DNA from: Paenibacillus monticola | GTDB lineage: Bacteria > Bacillota > Bacilli > Paenibacillales > Paenibacillaceae | Length of the DNA: 64,000 bases | Reading direction: 5' to 3' | NCBI RefSeq assembly: GCF_009664975.1 | Contig: NZ_WJXB01000010.1 | Span: 1 to 64,000, forward strand | Part shown: positions 1 through 8,672 of the stretch, in pieces | Layout of the letters: the number at the start of each line of letters is the position of its first letter | Numbering within the stretch: position 1 is the first letter of the stretch | The notes under the pieces: model-generated | The model's input: the letters and a program-made list of their open reading frames with translations, nothing else | Told to the model about the DNA's origin: nothing | Databases searched by the model: none | Translations under genes and position numbers: made by a program

Positions 1-986
1 CTGAACTCGGCGAAGGAACCGAATGGACCGGCGAGAAGTTAGAAACCGCCATTCAAAATCTGGAAGCTCGGCTCCAGGAGAAACCGAAAGATAAACCACT
101 GAAGAAAGCGGTACGTCAGCTCCGCAAGGATCTGCTTCCGCGCCTGAGAAAGTACGAACAGTATCAGAAAACGCTGGGGAGTCGAAACAGCTTCAGCAAG
201 ACCGATTCGGACGCCACCTTCATGCGAATGAAGGAAGATCACATGCGAAATGGCCAGCTCAAACCCGGATACAATGTGCAGATTGGAACCGAAAACCAGT
301 TTATTTTAGCCTACAGTCTCCACCAAAGGCCTACGGATACTCGGTGTCTGGAACCCCATTTCAAGAAGGTAAAACAGATGCTGGGGAAATTGCCTAAAAC
401 GCTTATCGCCGATGCAGGGTATGGAAGCGAAGAAAATTATGCTTATTTGGAAAAGGAACAAATCCAAGCCGTTGTTAAGTACAGCTACCACAAAGAGAAA
501 AGTAAAGCCTGGAGAAGCCAGATCGGAAAGATCGAAAACTGGAGTTACGACGAGGAGCAAGATGCGTGGACCTGTAAGGCTGGACGAACGCTTCATTTTC
601 GCTACGAGAGCAAAGAAAGAACGGAAAGTGGATACGAAATTCGTAAACGCCATTACCGAAGTGTCGGTTGTGAAGACTGTCCTCTGAAATCCAGCTGTAC
701 GAAGGCGGCGGGAAACCGGGAAGTCACCGTCAGTATGGAGGCCCTGCGTTACCGAAATCGGGCAAGGGAGCTACTGCGGAGCGAAGAAGGATATGCGCTT
801 GCGGTTCGAAGGATGATTGAACCGGAAAGTGTGTTTGGCCAACTGAAGAACAACCGGGGATTCCGGCGTTTCCTGCTTCGAGGGTTGTCAAAAGTGACGC
901 TCGAAGTCGGGTGGCTTTCGCTTGCCCATAACCTGCTAAAGCAGGCTACTACGGATCAAAAACGAAAACAAGCCATTCTCCAATAA
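1..986 (+). CDS. IS1182-family transposase, 5' end outside the window
   Basis: The frame is open from base 3, so the gene starts before the window. It continues without interruption through the ATG at 222 to the TAA ending at 986. The protein has the conserved block SDATFMR, a second-acid motif ADAGYGSEENY, and a C-terminal EPESVFGQLKNNRGFRRF segment with the third catalytic acid. These are DDE-type features of IS1182/IS4-like transposases. A cysteine cluster (CEDCPLKSSC) sits between the second and third catalytic acids. The visible part looks intact. It inserts DNA by cut-and-paste; here it marks the left side of the tRNA-Leu island. Confidence 0.9.
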   Translation, partial: ELGEGTEWTGEKLETAIQNLEARLQEKPKDKPLKKAVRQLRKDLLPRLRKYEQYQKTLGSRNSFSKTDSDATFMRMKEDHMRNGQLKPGYNVQIGTENQFILAYSLHQRPTDTRCLEPHFKKVKQMLGKLPKTLIADAGYGSEENYAYLEKEQIQAVVKYSYHKEKSKAWRSQIGKIENWSYDEEQDAWTCKAGRTLHFRYESKERTESGYEIRKRHYRSVGCEDCPLKSSCTKAAGNREVTVSMEALRYRNRARELLRSEEGYALAVRRMIEPESVFGQLKNNRGFRRFLLRGLSKVTLEVGWLSLAHNLLKQATTDQKRKQAILQ

Positions 987-1010
987 CCCGGAGACTGGCT
1001 TGTTTTTTTG
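967..1010 (+). terminator. Transposase terminator
   Basis: The arms AACAAGCCA and TGGCTTGTT lie across the stop codon of the transposase and are followed by a T-rich run (1007-1013). This is a rho-independent terminator for the IS1182 transposase. Confidence 0.7.
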
Positions 1011-1062
1011 CTTTGAAGGCTTTGAAGTGTCAAAAGACTGTCTCATACGTGAAAAATATCTT

Positions 1063-1078
1063 CTTTTGGGACAGCCTC
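1063..1078 (+). mobile_element. Right terminal inverted repeat of the IS1182 element
   Basis: The sequence CTTTTGGGACAGCCTC reads on the other strand as GAGGCTGTCCCAAAAG, the usual form of an IS1182 end. It puts the right end of the insertion sequence about 18 bp from the tRNA-Leu fragment. The left end is outside the window. Confidence 0.6.
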
Positions 1079-1096
1079 TTTACTGTTGCTATGGAG

Positions 1097-1154
1097 GCCG
1101 AGGACGGGGGTCGAACCCGTACGGTACTCACGTACCGCAGGATTTTAAGTCCTG
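1097..1154 (-). repeat. Displaced 3' half of tRNA-Leu (candidate att site)
   Basis: These 58 bases match bases 11029-11086 of the intact tRNA-Leu(UAA) exactly and in the same orientation. They cover the anticodon-stem region through the 3' end. The match stops at 1155, where the sequence becomes unrelated, so this copy cannot fold as a tRNA. The arrangement is what site-specific integration into a tRNA 3' end leaves behind: an intact gene at one end and a displaced 3' fragment at the other. It marks the left border of the island. Confidence 0.85.
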
Positions 1155-1527
1155 AAACAGGCTTTTAAACCATTTCTTAAAACCATAGAACTCTCGAATA
1201 AAAATCCTTTAACCATGCGGGTTAAAGGCACTTTTTTGTGTTCCTCATCTTCTAAGTCCGAGACGTGTCGGACAGATTTATGTTAGCAAAAATGTTAGCA
1301 AAGTGAAGGGCAGAAACTATATTTATCTGCCTTTTGTATGACGATTGACCCCATCGCTGCCAGTGGAACGACGGGGTTTTGTAGGTTAAGGAAATAACGG
1401 GGGACAGCCCTTTAGGACAAGGCTGTCTTTGAGTTTTATGTTTCAATGTCCGAGTGCTCTGCGGCACTCAGAAAGGAAAAAGTGTGACCATCTATAATAC
1501 CTGAACATCGAACTAAAGTAATAATAA
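1155..1527. other. Island left-end intergenic region with hairpins and a short tandem repeat
   Basis: No convincing gene is seen. The stretch holds a hairpin at about 1208-1228 (CCTTTAACC/GGGTTAAAGG), one at about 1305-1335, and one at about 1405-1429 (GACAGCC/GGCTGTC). An 11-bp direct repeat TGTTAGCAAAA/TGTTAGCAAAG lies at 1281-1303. Such short repeats near an att site could be recombinase arm sites, but that is inference. Confidence 0.4.
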
Positions 1528-2460
1528 TTAGTTAGCTATTTTATCTAATTCTTTACTTGTGCCGTAATACACACTGAGAACAGTTTCTTTAAACAGTGTT
1601 ATATGATTTTCAATAGACCATTGAAGTAGGTCTTTGAAAAGCTTTGTGTTGACAAAGTCATAAGCTTCATAAGACAGGATCAAGGAATCTTCAATACTAT
1701 TAAAGTCAGCAAGCATTCTATTGCTACTTTTCAAAGTTTTTTTAAACAGGATAAATATTATATTTGTTAGATCATGACCATTTACAAGTTGTTCTTCAGC
1801 GAAATTATTTTTAGACAACTCGTGATAATATAGTTTAATGTCATCACTACTAGCTAATTGTGGAGATCTACCTCTAGAGTAATTAATCACTGTTTGAATC
1901 ATTGCTTCGTAACCTAGAAAAGACAAATCACTTTCCGAGATAAATTGCCTATATTTTAATTGATTTCCGTCTAATTCTTTTGGCTTAAAGACCAGTCCTA
2001 GACCATACATTTTATTAGCTAATTTCAATAATCCAATATGTCTTCCTAAATCAAATAGAATTTGAGAAACTTCGATTCCTTGATTAAATTTCTCAACCTT
2101 TTCTCTTCTACAATATAGATCTACTATTGTATTTAAAGCTGTAGATTTGATCATCATCACTTCAATATCATGAAAATCTGTAGTAAACAAATCTTTGATA
2201 TCAAATTTAATATCTAATAACTTGGAGAAGTCTGAATCAATAATACCGACTTTCTTATCAAATCCTCTTGCTTCTAAGATACTTAGTGTTTCTTTTACTT
2301 TTTCGCAGCCCCAAGCTTCCTTTATTCGAATATTCTCACTCATAAATTTTCTATAGAGCTTATAATCCTTAATACCTTCGACAATCAAGTGATGACCTGA
2401 AAATGAGCTATCCTGCATAATTGAATTTGCTATTCGATCAGCTGTAATATATTCATTCAA
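1528..2460 (-). CDS. DUF4435 (TOPRIM-like) protein, AriB/AbiLii-like effector candidate
   Basis: 310 aa with a DUF4435 layout. It has a VEG(I)KD motif with Glu28, an acidic pair in GIIDSDF (Asp75, Asp77) and a following DIEVMM segment (Asp98, Glu100). These acids resemble the metal-binding site of TOPRIM folds. The start is a TTG with AAAGGAG nine bases upstream; it follows the ATPase stop by one base, so the two genes are surely co-translated. In PARIS, AriB of this family is the toxic partner released by the ATPase AriA when an antirestriction protein is sensed; AbiL has a similar pair. Function here is inferred from family and gene pairing. Base composition is very AT-rich compared with the host. 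Confidence 0.7.
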   Translation of the reverse strand: MNEYITADRIANSIMQDSSFSGHHLIVEGIKDYKLYRKFMSENIRIKEAWGCEKVKETLSILEARGFDKKVGIIDSDFSKLLDIKFDIKDLFTTDFHDIEVMMIKSTALNTIVDLYCRREKVEKFNQGIEVSQILFDLGRHIGLLKLANKMYGLGLVFKPKELDGNQLKYRQFISESDLSFLGYEAMIQTVINYSRGRSPQLASSDDIKLYYHELSKNNFAEEQLVNGHDLTNIIFILFKKTLKSSNRMLADFNSIEDSLILSYEAYDFVNTKLFKDLLQWSIENHITLFKETVLSVYYGTSKELDKIAN

Positions 2461-2461
2461 A

Positions 2462-3793
2462 CTACTCGACTCCTTTCAACTCAACTCTCAGATCCCAATT
2501 ATTAGAGATAATATCGGGAGAATGAGTAGCAATTAGTATATCTAATTTATTTAATTTGTGAATTTCATTGAGATCTGACATGAATTGATTTTGCCAAGAA
2601 ATATGCAGAGAAATTTCAGGCTCATCTATAAGAATCAGAGAATTTTCTTTTGTATTAAATATTAATCGATAAAAGAGAATAAGCTCATTTTTTTCCCCCG
2701 AAGAGAGTTTTTCTATTGGAATATCTTGATATGTCCCCAATTCATTTTGAATTACTGTAGATTTAAGTAGGAACCCTTTTTCTTTATTTGTGAATAATTT
2801 TTTGTGTTTAAATCTAGAATTTATAATTCTTAAGAGAAGAGCAATTTTCTCTGACATATCATTAAATATACTCAACTTATCAAAACTGTCTTCTATATAT
2901 AACATTAATACATCTTTTACTACTGCATCGGGATTATTAATTTTCAGTAAATTCGAGTCTTTTTCTGTCTCTATTAGACCCACCTTGTCCATTAACTCCC
3001 TTTTTTCCTCAAGCTGATTTAGTCTTTTATTTAATTCTTCATCAGTAATACTATTCTCTCTTTGCTTTAATTGACTAACAAGCCTATTAGGATATGTCCT
3101 ATCCAATTTTGAAGAAAGATCAGTTGATTCGGCCAATTTCGATTTAATTCGTTCACTAATTTCATTTGAGTATTTTCTGACAGTATCAACAGGATTTATT
3201 TCATGCTCGTCTAAGACAAAAATCCTCTGAGTTTCAATTATTGTAACATTTATTTTGTCAAATCTAGAAGCAAACCAATCCGGCGCATCAATAATTTCCG
3301 ATCCGATTTTATAGTTTAAAGGTACTTCATTTCCGTATTTTTCAACTAAGCCTTTAGCTGTATATATTATTCCAGATCTGGTATCTTCCCATCTATTTGG
3401 AGTAGGTCTTCTGATATAACCTAGTATTCTTCCAATTTGAGTCGCATGTTTCATGAAATATTGTGGATCTAAATTAGTTGATTGAATTAAAAATTTACTC
3501 TCAGAATGATTGTCACCAAGTAACACTAATAAATTCTCTGATTGTTCATCATCAATTTCTTTTTTCACAGTCCAAATTACTTCATCTTCAAATTCAAAAA
3601 TAAGTTCATCAAAGGTAACTGAGTTAAAATAATAGAAATTTTTATTGAAAAAATTCATAATCATTTCAAGTATTACAGTTTTCCCCAAACCATTTTCACC
3701 AATAATTATAGTGATACCACGTTCATTATTAATATTAATATTGTGATTAAAAACTCCAAATAAATTCTTTACTTCAACTCTACTTAATTTCAT
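2462..3793 (-). CDS. ABC-type AAA ATPase (AAA_15-like), AriA/AbiLi-like
   Basis: 443 aa. An N-terminal Walker A (GENGLGKT, residues 32-39) follows a beta strand typical of RecF/OLD-like ATPases. The C-terminal half has the ABC signature (LSSGEK, about 363), Walker B with catalytic Glu (LILIDEPE, about 387) and the H-loop ATHSPD (about 422). The middle is helical and charged. This is a soluble sensor-type ATPase, not a transporter. The ATG has GGTGGG upstream. Together with the downstream DUF4435 gene it matches the two-gene make-up of PARIS (AriA-AriB) or AbiL. The pair lies behind the Lamassu-like pair after a 150-bp AT-rich gap, so it may have its own promoter. Confidence 0.75.
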   Translation of the reverse strand: MKLSRVEVKNLFGVFNHNININNERGITIIIGENGLGKTVILEMIMNFFNKNFYYFNSVTFDELIFEFEDEVIWTVKKEIDDEQSENLLVLLGDNHSESKFLIQSTNLDPQYFMKHATQIGRILGYIRRPTPNRWEDTRSGIIYTAKGLVEKYGNEVPLNYKIGSEIIDAPDWFASRFDKINVTIIETQRIFVLDEHEINPVDTVRKYSNEISERIKSKLAESTDLSSKLDRTYPNRLVSQLKQRENSITDEELNKRLNQLEEKRELMDKVGLIETEKDSNLLKINNPDAVVKDVLMLYIEDSFDKLSIFNDMSEKIALLLRIINSRFKHKKLFTNKEKGFLLKSTVIQNELGTYQDIPIEKLSSGEKNELILFYRLIFNTKENSLILIDEPEISLHISWQNQFMSDLNEIHKLNKLDILIATHSPDIISNNWDLRVELKGVE

Positions 3794-3943
3794 ATCATAC
3801 CCACCTTCACTAATTTAAAATAAAATTATATATAATATGTACCTATGAAAGATTCTATGCAATCAAAAATATAAAGACAATTTCTGATATTTGATATTAT
3901 GAAGAGGTTTTTATGTTATATCCATCATTCTGGATTTTTGAGC

Positions 3944-5677
3944 TTATTCCCTTTTTGGCTCTAACTCTTGTTCTTCCTTTTTCTGATCAAGTAGATTTAA
4001 AAACTTAATATGCTCAGTATAGTTATCTTTAGTCAAACATCTTTTATATTCCATTAATCGAACCACATTTGCCGCAGTTTCCTCAGCTCCGGTCAATCTT
4101 TCAGTCCCTACAACTACCTGACCTCTTAAATCCATAAGCAACTCCAAAGCTTTATTGATATTATCTAAATTCTCATCATCCTGACCTTGTTGATTAGGGG
4201 TATCAATAACAAGCCATTTAAAAGGATTGTCTGAACGGTCTAAGTTATACAAATAAAGCGATATATAATAGGCATAAATAACACGAGGCAGCTCGCTTCC
4301 AGTATGTTTTAAAACGGGCAAAAAATTACTTAACTTCACATTATTCCCCTTTAATTCCAAACTCTCTAATAATGTACTCATAAGCATTATAATATTTTTC
4401 GAAATATTATTTCTCCTAGTCCCAGATTCAATACCTTTAATACTATTTTGTGTTGTTTCCTTTATTCCAAGATACTCATTTCTTTCATTCTTAATCTCCT
4501 CGATTTCCAACCGACTTGTATTAATCAAATCATTTTTACCTTCATTTTTTAGGGTGTTTATTGCATTCGTGTTCTTTTCAAGTAAGCGTAATTCTTGTTT
4601 TATTTTTTTATAATTAAAATCAATATCAGTTGATCTATTTTGAAATGACTCTATTTCTCGTTGCAGCATTTCTAAATCGACGATTGCACTTGTGAGGATA
4701 TTGGTTGCAGTTTGAACATCTTTAATAAGTTCTGACTTTTCAGAAATTTCGTTTGGATGAACTACTCCACAAAATGGGCAAGTAATAGAATCTTCTAAAT
4801 TTGAAGCAAATAAATGATCTGCTACAAGTTCCTCTGAGTACTTATTCAAAGCACCAATAACCAACTTTTTTTCATATTCTTCATTCTGAAGCTGACTTAT
4901 TTGATTACTTATTGATATCCTCTCTTTTTCTAGAGAGGTTAACTGATCTAATATCCGATGACTTTTCTCGAAATCATCATCTATTGTGTTTTTATCATTT
5001 AGAATTGAGTTATTTTGTCTTTCCCTTAGCAAAATATTTGATACAAATTCTTCAACAGTTTTGATTTTCAACTCGATCTCTCTAATTAATATTCGATATT
5101 TCTCCAATTTTTTTCTTAGCATGAAATACTCTTCATTTTGATAGCCAACTATGTATTTAATTATTTGTCTTTCCCAATTTGGCACATATGATAGTTTGTC
5201 GAAACTCTTTGCTATAGAATTCCATCCCTTGTCTTGATCAATGTATTGAAATGAAAAAATGTAGGGAGGAGCAACAGGCTTATCATCTCCATTTTTTGTA
5301 ATCCAGGTAACATTTATATCAAACAATTCTAAGAATTTAGCCGAGAACTCGGAATAAGTGTATGTTCCTATGTGCGATACCGTCTTTAAATCTGCCGAAC
5401 TAGAAAACAGAGTGTATAAACCATCCATTCTTTCGACCAAAAAGAAAGAATCCCCAATACTAAAAGATATAATTGATCTCTTGTTCAACCTTTCCCAATC
5501 TTCATCAAACTTTAATTCACAACCCAATGAATAAAAAATCGTCTTTATTAAGGACGATTTTCCAGTTTTATTTTTACCAATAATGATATTCAACCCTTTA
5601 GTTAAGGGAACTTCAATTGAAGATTCTTCTGTTTTACTTATTATTATTATCTTTCTTATCATTAGTTCGTTGCTCAT
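3944..5677 (-). CDS. Rad50/SMC-like ATPase with zinc hook (LmuB-like)
   Basis: 577 aa from the ATG at 5677, which has AAGGTG at the right distance; a GTG nine bases earlier is less likely. Walker A is GKNKTGKS (residues 34-41). Long coiled-coil segments (about 180-280 and 310-420) flank a CPFCG zinc-hook motif at 300-304. The C-terminal Walker B region reads WLVIDTPNQ (from about 488), with Thr where SMC proteins usually have the catalytic Glu. This suits the LmuB subunit of Lamassu, which senses DNA ends or replication forms and controls the nuclease subunit. The nuclease gene lies 50 bp upstream in the same operon. An ABC-3C type conflict system is the alternative. Confidence 0.7.
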   Translation of the reverse strand: MSNELMIRKIIIISKTEESSIEVPLTKGLNIIIGKNKTGKSSLIKTIFYSLGCELKFDEDWERLNKRSIISFSIGDSFFLVERMDGLYTLFSSSADLKTVSHIGTYTYSEFSAKFLELFDINVTWITKNGDDKPVAPPYIFSFQYIDQDKGWNSIAKSFDKLSYVPNWERQIIKYIVGYQNEEYFMLRKKLEKYRILIREIELKIKTVEEFVSNILLRERQNNSILNDKNTIDDDFEKSHRILDQLTSLEKERISISNQISQLQNEEYEKKLVIGALNKYSEELVADHLFASNLEDSITCPFCGVVHPNEISEKSELIKDVQTATNILTSAIVDLEMLQREIESFQNRSTDIDFNYKKIKQELRLLEKNTNAINTLKNEGKNDLINTSRLEIEEIKNERNEYLGIKETTQNSIKGIESGTRRNNISKNIIMLMSTLLESLELKGNNVKLSNFLPVLKHTGSELPRVIYAYYISLYLYNLDRSDNPFKWLVIDTPNQQGQDDENLDNINKALELLMDLRGQVVVGTERLTGAEETAANVVRLMEYKRCLTKDNYTEHIKFLNLLDQKKEEQELEPKRE

Positions 5678-5727
5678 TAAACTCACCTTCTTTTAAAGAC
5701 TTGAGCCGTAAATTTCGAATAAGCCTT

Positions 5728-6861
5728 TTATACGTCACTACTTTGGCCTGATAAGATCGTTTCATAAAACACTCCTCTTAACACCATAGAAGTAGCTTCT
5801 TGGTGAATGTGTTGTTTTAGAAAAACTTCAACCAGATTTTCTAACAATTCATTTTGTATAGCAAAATCGTCGATTAAAATAAAGTTTTTCTCAACTAAAT
5901 CATCAACTTCTTGTATGAAGGCACGGATAATATCTTGATATAGTGCATCCGAAATATCTAGATTTTTTTTATGATGCTTCTTTAGACCTTTCAACATTGC
6001 ATTTATTTGAATAATAGATAAACTATTTTTCTTTAAGTAATTTTCAATTGAATCATACACTTCATCGTGTTTTGGAATCGAATTGAATGTTTCTTCCAAT
6101 TCATTGAAAATGTCTGAGGAGATTCCCTTTTTCATTTTTAGTTCCTCGTAACTTATAGGAGTCCTAATGATTGTTCTCGTTTTCTTTCTTACGGAATCCA
6201 TGATATTAGTGAGTAATAGATATCCGCTTTTCATATCTAAATTAAATCTACTGGCTACTTCAAAAAAGACCCCTTTAACTTGTTCAACGTGCCCTTCTAA
6301 CGACAATGGACTTTTTGTGAAAAAAGTGTTTTGGATAAATCTATCAATTACAATATCAAATTTCTGTTGATCCATTGTCGGGTACTCGACTTTAACGTAA
6401 TTTTTGATTTTCATATATAGTGCTAAATTTTCTTTTTTTAGTTCTTTTTTATCTTTAACTATTGATTGCCATTGAAGAATTTCATTATCGAATTCTGCAT
6501 TGGAGATAAAATGACAACTACTACATTCTGAAGAAAACTTATCAAAATTATAGAAGATGAATCCTAAAAAGGAATTTTTGTAACTACCATCTTTTCTTTT
6601 GGTTTTCTGAAACAACGAACTTAGTTTCCACTCTTCCTTAGTATCTGTTGTTTTTACTTGATAAAAGTTCATGTTAGTAGGTGAAGGGCTATATTCACTT
6701 TCTGCCATATCATCATGAAACTCGCAGAATATTAAGAACGGTTTTTTATTTTGAATGTTGTCCAGCATGTGGTAAAGAATCCAATGCGCCTGATACTCAA
6801 AACGATTGTACGAATCCGAACCTGCTTTTTCTCTCAAATTTAAGTTTAGTATATTCTGCAT
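5728..6861 (-). CDS. DUF4297/Cap4-type nuclease (LmuA-like)
   Basis: 377 aa. The N-terminus has the DUF4297 signature: GSDSYNRFEYQ (14-24), an acidic CEFHDD (46-51) and FYQVK (66-70). This reproduces the E/D...QxK active site of restriction-endonuclease-fold Cap4 nucleases. The remainder is helical and charged, with no SAVED sensor domain, so it is not a CBASS Cap4. A DUF4297 nuclease followed at once by a zinc-hook ATPase is the gene content of Lamassu with a Cap4 nuclease; LmuA cuts DNA when LmuB activates it. AGGGGGAAG precedes the ATG. It is the first gene of the four-gene minus-strand block. Confidence 0.75.
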   Translation of the reverse strand: MQNILNLNLREKAGSDSYNRFEYQAHWILYHMLDNIQNKKPFLIFCEFHDDMAESEYSPSPTNMNFYQVKTTDTKEEWKLSSLFQKTKRKDGSYKNSFLGFIFYNFDKFSSECSSCHFISNAEFDNEILQWQSIVKDKKELKKENLALYMKIKNYVKVEYPTMDQQKFDIVIDRFIQNTFFTKSPLSLEGHVEQVKGVFFEVASRFNLDMKSGYLLLTNIMDSVRKKTRTIIRTPISYEELKMKKGISSDIFNELEETFNSIPKHDEVYDSIENYLKKNSLSIIQINAMLKGLKKHHKKNLDISDALYQDIIRAFIQEVDDLVEKNFILIDDFAIQNELLENLVEVFLKQHIHQEATSMVLRGVFYETILSGQSSDV

Positions 6862-7072
6862 AACTTCCCCCTGCCGTTACAGGATTGACCTTACATGCGG
6901 CTAAAGTACTAGATTCGACGTCTTCCGGCATTTTCCTTTTTTTTATTAAATTGATAAATTCGTTCCGACCTTTGATTAATCCTTCCGTAATTCCTCTTTT
7001 TTAATTTACATATTATACTCCTGATACCTATGCAGATAGGTAGTCGTCGCGAGAGGCTATCATGTAATACGT

Positions 7073-7106
7073 AAATGCCGAACACAATCACATGTGTTCG
7101 GCATTT
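7073..7106. terminator. Perfect 14-bp hairpin upstream of radC
   Basis: AAATGCCGAACACA and TGTGTTCGGCATTT pair perfectly around a 6-base loop and are followed by T-rich sequence. It lies 34 bp before the radC start, between radC and the divergent nuclease operon. It may be a terminator for transcription entering from the left, or an attenuator of radC. Confidence 0.55.
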
Positions 7107-7140
7107 TATTTCAATCCCAAATTATCAGGAGGCATTTTGT

Positions 7141-7749
7141 ATGAACAATTACCGCAACGAAGACCTTAAAAAGCTAATTTCCGAATCACTACGTGAGCGC
7201 CAAGATAGCTATATCATCCAAGAACTATTTCAACAATTCCCAACAACAATCGAACTAATGGATGCCTCAGAGCAGCAATTGGTCACTATAAAAGGCATCG
7301 GTCTTGTAAAAGCAAAACAAATTACCGCAATGCTGAAATTGGCAAAAGCTCTTACCATTCCTGCAAACGATCCTTGCATCATTCAGAGTCCCAAAGATGT
7401 ATTTAATCTACTAGAACCGGAATTCAGATATCAAACAAAGGAGCACTTCACCTGTCTTTTCTTGAACACCAAGAATCACTTGATATTTCGGGAGGTAATT
7501 TCAATAGGCTCCCTGAACGCTGCAATCGTTCATCCAAGAGAAGTATTCCGCGCAGCGATCAAACGTTGTAGTGCATCTCTTATATGCGCCCATAATCATC
7601 CCAGTGGTGTCTCGACACCAAGTTCAGAGGATGTAATTCTAACGAAACGGCTTGTAGAAGCAGGGGAGATCATAGGCATAGAAGTGTTAGATCATGTCAT
7701 AATCGGAGGTCGACAATTTTATAGTTTAAAAGAACACGGGCACATCTAG
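7141..7749 (+). CDS. radC: RadC-like JAB-domain protein
   Basis: 202 aa from the ATG at 7141, preceded by AGGAGG. An N-terminal helix-hairpin-helix region (TIKGIGLVKAKQ, about 49-60) is followed by the RadC JAB domain. Its metal-binding residues are visible as HNHPSG (His151, His153) and SED (Asp164), and the C-terminal DHVIIG motif is present. The cellular role of RadC is unsettled, and copies in mobile islands are common. This one sits inside the tRNA-Leu island, divergent from the defence operon, so it is probably the island's own copy rather than the chromosomal gene. Confidence 0.9.
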   Translation: MNNYRNEDLKKLISESLRERQDSYIIQELFQQFPTTIELMDASEQQLVTIKGIGLVKAKQITAMLKLAKALTIPANDPCIIQSPKDVFNLLEPEFRYQTKEHFTCLFLNTKNHLIFREVISIGSLNAAIVHPREVFRAAIKRCSASLICAHNHPSGVSTPSSEDVILTKRLVEAGEIIGIEVLDHVIIGGRQFYSLKEHGHI

Positions 7750-7891
7750 TAGCCTACAAAATAATATCTTTATTCAGCAAATCAGTACACACCGCACTAA
7801 TTCTGCACTATATCCGTTAATATCCCTACTATATTCTATTGAGATCATTCTGAAGAAAGTCTATCGTTTTATTGGGAAGAAGGGAGACAGA

Positions 7892-8029
7892 ATGAAAAAC
7901 ACAGAAGAAATTGGTGAAAATATTAGATTGCTTAGACATAGAAGAGGAATGAGCCAAGAGCAACTTGCCCTAATTGCAGGAATAAATACATCCTACATTG
8001 GGCAAATCGAACGAGGAGAGAAATTCTGA
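7892..8029 (+). pseudogene. Truncated XRE-family regulator (N-terminal half only)
   Basis: An ATG after AGGGAGACAG opens a 45-codon frame. It encodes a clear Cro/CI helix-turn-helix (IRLLRHRRGMSQEQLA, NTSYIGQIERGEK). Family members run on after the ERGEKNP motif, but here a stop follows ERGEKF. The sequence beyond belongs to the 3' part of the convergent MauJ-like gene, so a deletion fused the two. It could still make a short DNA-binding peptide. Confidence 0.75.
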
Positions 8030-8672
8030 AGTTATCTTCGTAGTTATCAGCAGCTGCAATGGGCTCACCGCTAATAATATTAGAATGTGCTATGGCGCAT
8101 CTTCCAGAGTGATAAAAATGTTCTCCCAAATTTAGGATGCCCTCTTGCTTCAATTGCTCAACCTTACTTTTGCTTTTGACGAGTTTCTCAATATTGTTAT
8201 CTATCCACTCTTTTTGTTCTCTTCCCGTTTTATAGATCATATTAATAATTTTAAAATAACTCAAAAATTTATAAAAAATACTATTTGAACTGAACGCCTC
8301 TCTATAAATTCCCAAAGCGATTTTTTGTTCATGTGTTGAAGCAATTTGTCTATAATTAGTTAAATTAATACCTCCACCTACCCGTGCAAATTTACGAAAC
8401 ATTACGTTAGTAGGCGTCTTATTACTTGCCCACCCACCTCCAGCAATAATCTCTACTCTCGATTGATACAACCAGCAAATCTCACTTAAGAATCTTCTAG
8501 AAACTTCGTTCGCTAATTTAGCATTTTCTTTAATTGTTTCAATAAATAAGTTGTGACCTTCTTCTGAGCTACCTTGTATTACTTCTATTTTATATGAGTC
8601 ATATCTGATAATATATTTTTGTTCACATAAATCTAAACTCGTATCAAAACAAGTACAAATCCAAACCCTCAT
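8024..8672 (-). pseudogene. MauJ-like protein, C-terminus lost at a deletion junction
   Basis: The minus-strand frame resembles MauJ-like proteins of unknown function often found in accessory regions. It has a helical middle and a late RCAIAHS motif, as in many HEPN-like or abortive-infection families. The genuine sequence seems to end near AADNYEDNF. From about 8024 leftward the frame runs through the antisense of the XRE fragment to a stop at 7932, adding about 30 unrelated residues. The start at 8672 overlaps the upstream gene by 29 bp, so it belongs to the 9817-to-8024 operon. Confidence 0.5.

Noticed and set aside
1097..1154. A second tRNA-Leu gene
   Set aside because: Only the 3' half matches; the acceptor and D arms are missing, so no cloverleaf can form.
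1252..1467. A 71-codon minus-strand frame at the island's left end
   Set aside because: No ribosome-binding site and it spans three hairpins; the sequence is not protein-like.
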